DNA from: Earliella scabrosa
Taxonomy: Eukaryota; Basidiomycota; Agaricomycetes; Polyporales; Polyporaceae
Direction of reading: 5' to 3'
DNA length: 64,000 nt
Assembly (NCBI GenBank): GCA_022605405.1
Contig: JABYQQ010000013.1
Coordinates: forward strand, 620,001-684,000
In this document: piece by piece, positions 63,455 to 64,000 of the stretch
How the letters are laid out: every line of letters starts with the position of its first letter
Position numbering within the stretch: the first letter of the stretch is position 1
The notes under the pieces: model-generated
What the model saw: only the letters and a program-made list of their open reading frames with translations
Databases searched by the model: none
What the model was told of the DNA's origin: nothing
Position numbers and translations under genes: made by a program

Positions 63455-64000
63455 GTTGGACGGACTGGACGGAGAGGAGGGAGATGGGACGCAGGACGGC
63501 GGCGGGTGGAGGTGGGAGAGGAGGAGAGAGAAGTGGAGAGTGTGGGAGGGAGAGGCGACGGCGGCTTCTGGCTGGGACTCTGGGGGAGGCCCTCTTCTGC
63601 AATCGCCAGTCACTTGCTCACGCGGCAATCAACCCATTTCGTCCGTGCTCGCATCTCGACCTGAGCCAAACCGAACACAATTGCTGCGTCCACAACACAC
63701 GTACTGGCTCCGGCCAGGGCCCGCTTCGCTCTTTCTCGGACACTGGGACACAACTCTACACATAGCGACCGCGACGGGCGCTGCAGTCGGAGACACTGCC
63801 CAGCCAGCCCCTGAGGACGGTCAAATTCATGTCGTGCGCTAGCGAGAGGCCTTGTGCCAGGCTAGTCGCAGACCCGTAGCAGCTCGCGGCGCGTGCATCA
63901 GGTGTGCGTGCACTACCAGCCCGCCCCGACAGAGTCAGTACATACTACATAGTCGCGCGCCACGGCAGAGCCGGCACCTGCTGCACCTGCTGCACCTGCT
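63455..64000. other. Upstream region of GID4 and window edge
   Basis: This is the GID4 upstream region. The window ends in a 9-bp unit GCACCTGCT repeated three times in tandem (63974-64000). A gene may begin beyond the edge; nothing can be assigned. Confidence 0.35.

Noticed and set aside
62847..63842. 331-residue open frame on the plus strand
   Set aside because: It lies opposite the GID4 first exon, is Gly/Arg/Glu-rich low-complexity sequence and matches no family; GID4 is clear on the other strand.

Overview
The window is nuclear DNA from a fungus, almost certainly a basidiomycete of the Agaricomycetes. The evidence is GC-rich coding sequence, dense short GT-AG introns (mostly 45-70 nt, up to 19 in one gene), a FunK1-type fungal protein kinase, and several protein families I associate with mushroom-forming fungi. 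A Polyporales-like species is possible, but I cannot show it. Exon coordinates were assembled by hand from splice sites and reading-frame continuity; no alignment was run. Most models close in phase from start to stop, and the exceptions are stated in the entries.

Layout. 1-9.6 kb: the 3' part of an orphan regulator-like gene, paralog A of a small unnamed family (minus), BUD23 rRNA methyltransferase, the mitochondrial AAA chaperone BCS1 (minus), and a J-domain/ankyrin/RGG protein. 10.1-19.7 kb: TAH18 diflavin reductase, paralog B of the small family, LCL3-like nuclease (apparent frameshift), mitochondrial asparaginyl-tRNA synthetase (minus), a tiny PPQEEK-repeat protein, and the U1 snRNP factor LUC7. 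20-31.1 kb: two orphan genes (minus), the APC/C activator CDC20, a FunK1 kinase and a mitochondrial TPR membrane protein (minus). 31.3-35.4 kb: RAD3/XPD helicase in 20 exons, then a convergent 73-aa Cys-rich gene. 35.4-42.3 kb: a gene-poor stretch with a decayed tandem duplication and a broken deaminase-like fragment. 42.3-52.1 kb: YME1 i-AAA protease (minus), a DUF726/TMCO4-like hydrolase, a LEA_2-type membrane protein (minus), a 185-bp foldback mobile element, and a Zip3/HEI10-like RING gene (minus). 52.7-63.5 kb: a very large JmjC/zinc-finger/coiled-coil/SR-rich protein, casein kinase I (minus) and GID4 (minus).

The genes do not form one pathway or cluster. They are mainly housekeeping: mitochondrial quality control and assembly (BCS1, YME1, the TPR protein, mitochondrial AsnRS, LCL3), cell cycle and genome maintenance (CDC20, RAD3, the HEI10-like protein), RNA processing (BUD23, LUC7), Fe-S assembly (TAH18) and protein degradation (GID4, CDC20). 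Many neighbours are divergent and share short upstream regions. The novel material is the foldback element, the two-copy orphan family, the decayed 35-42 kb region, and several unusual domain combinations.
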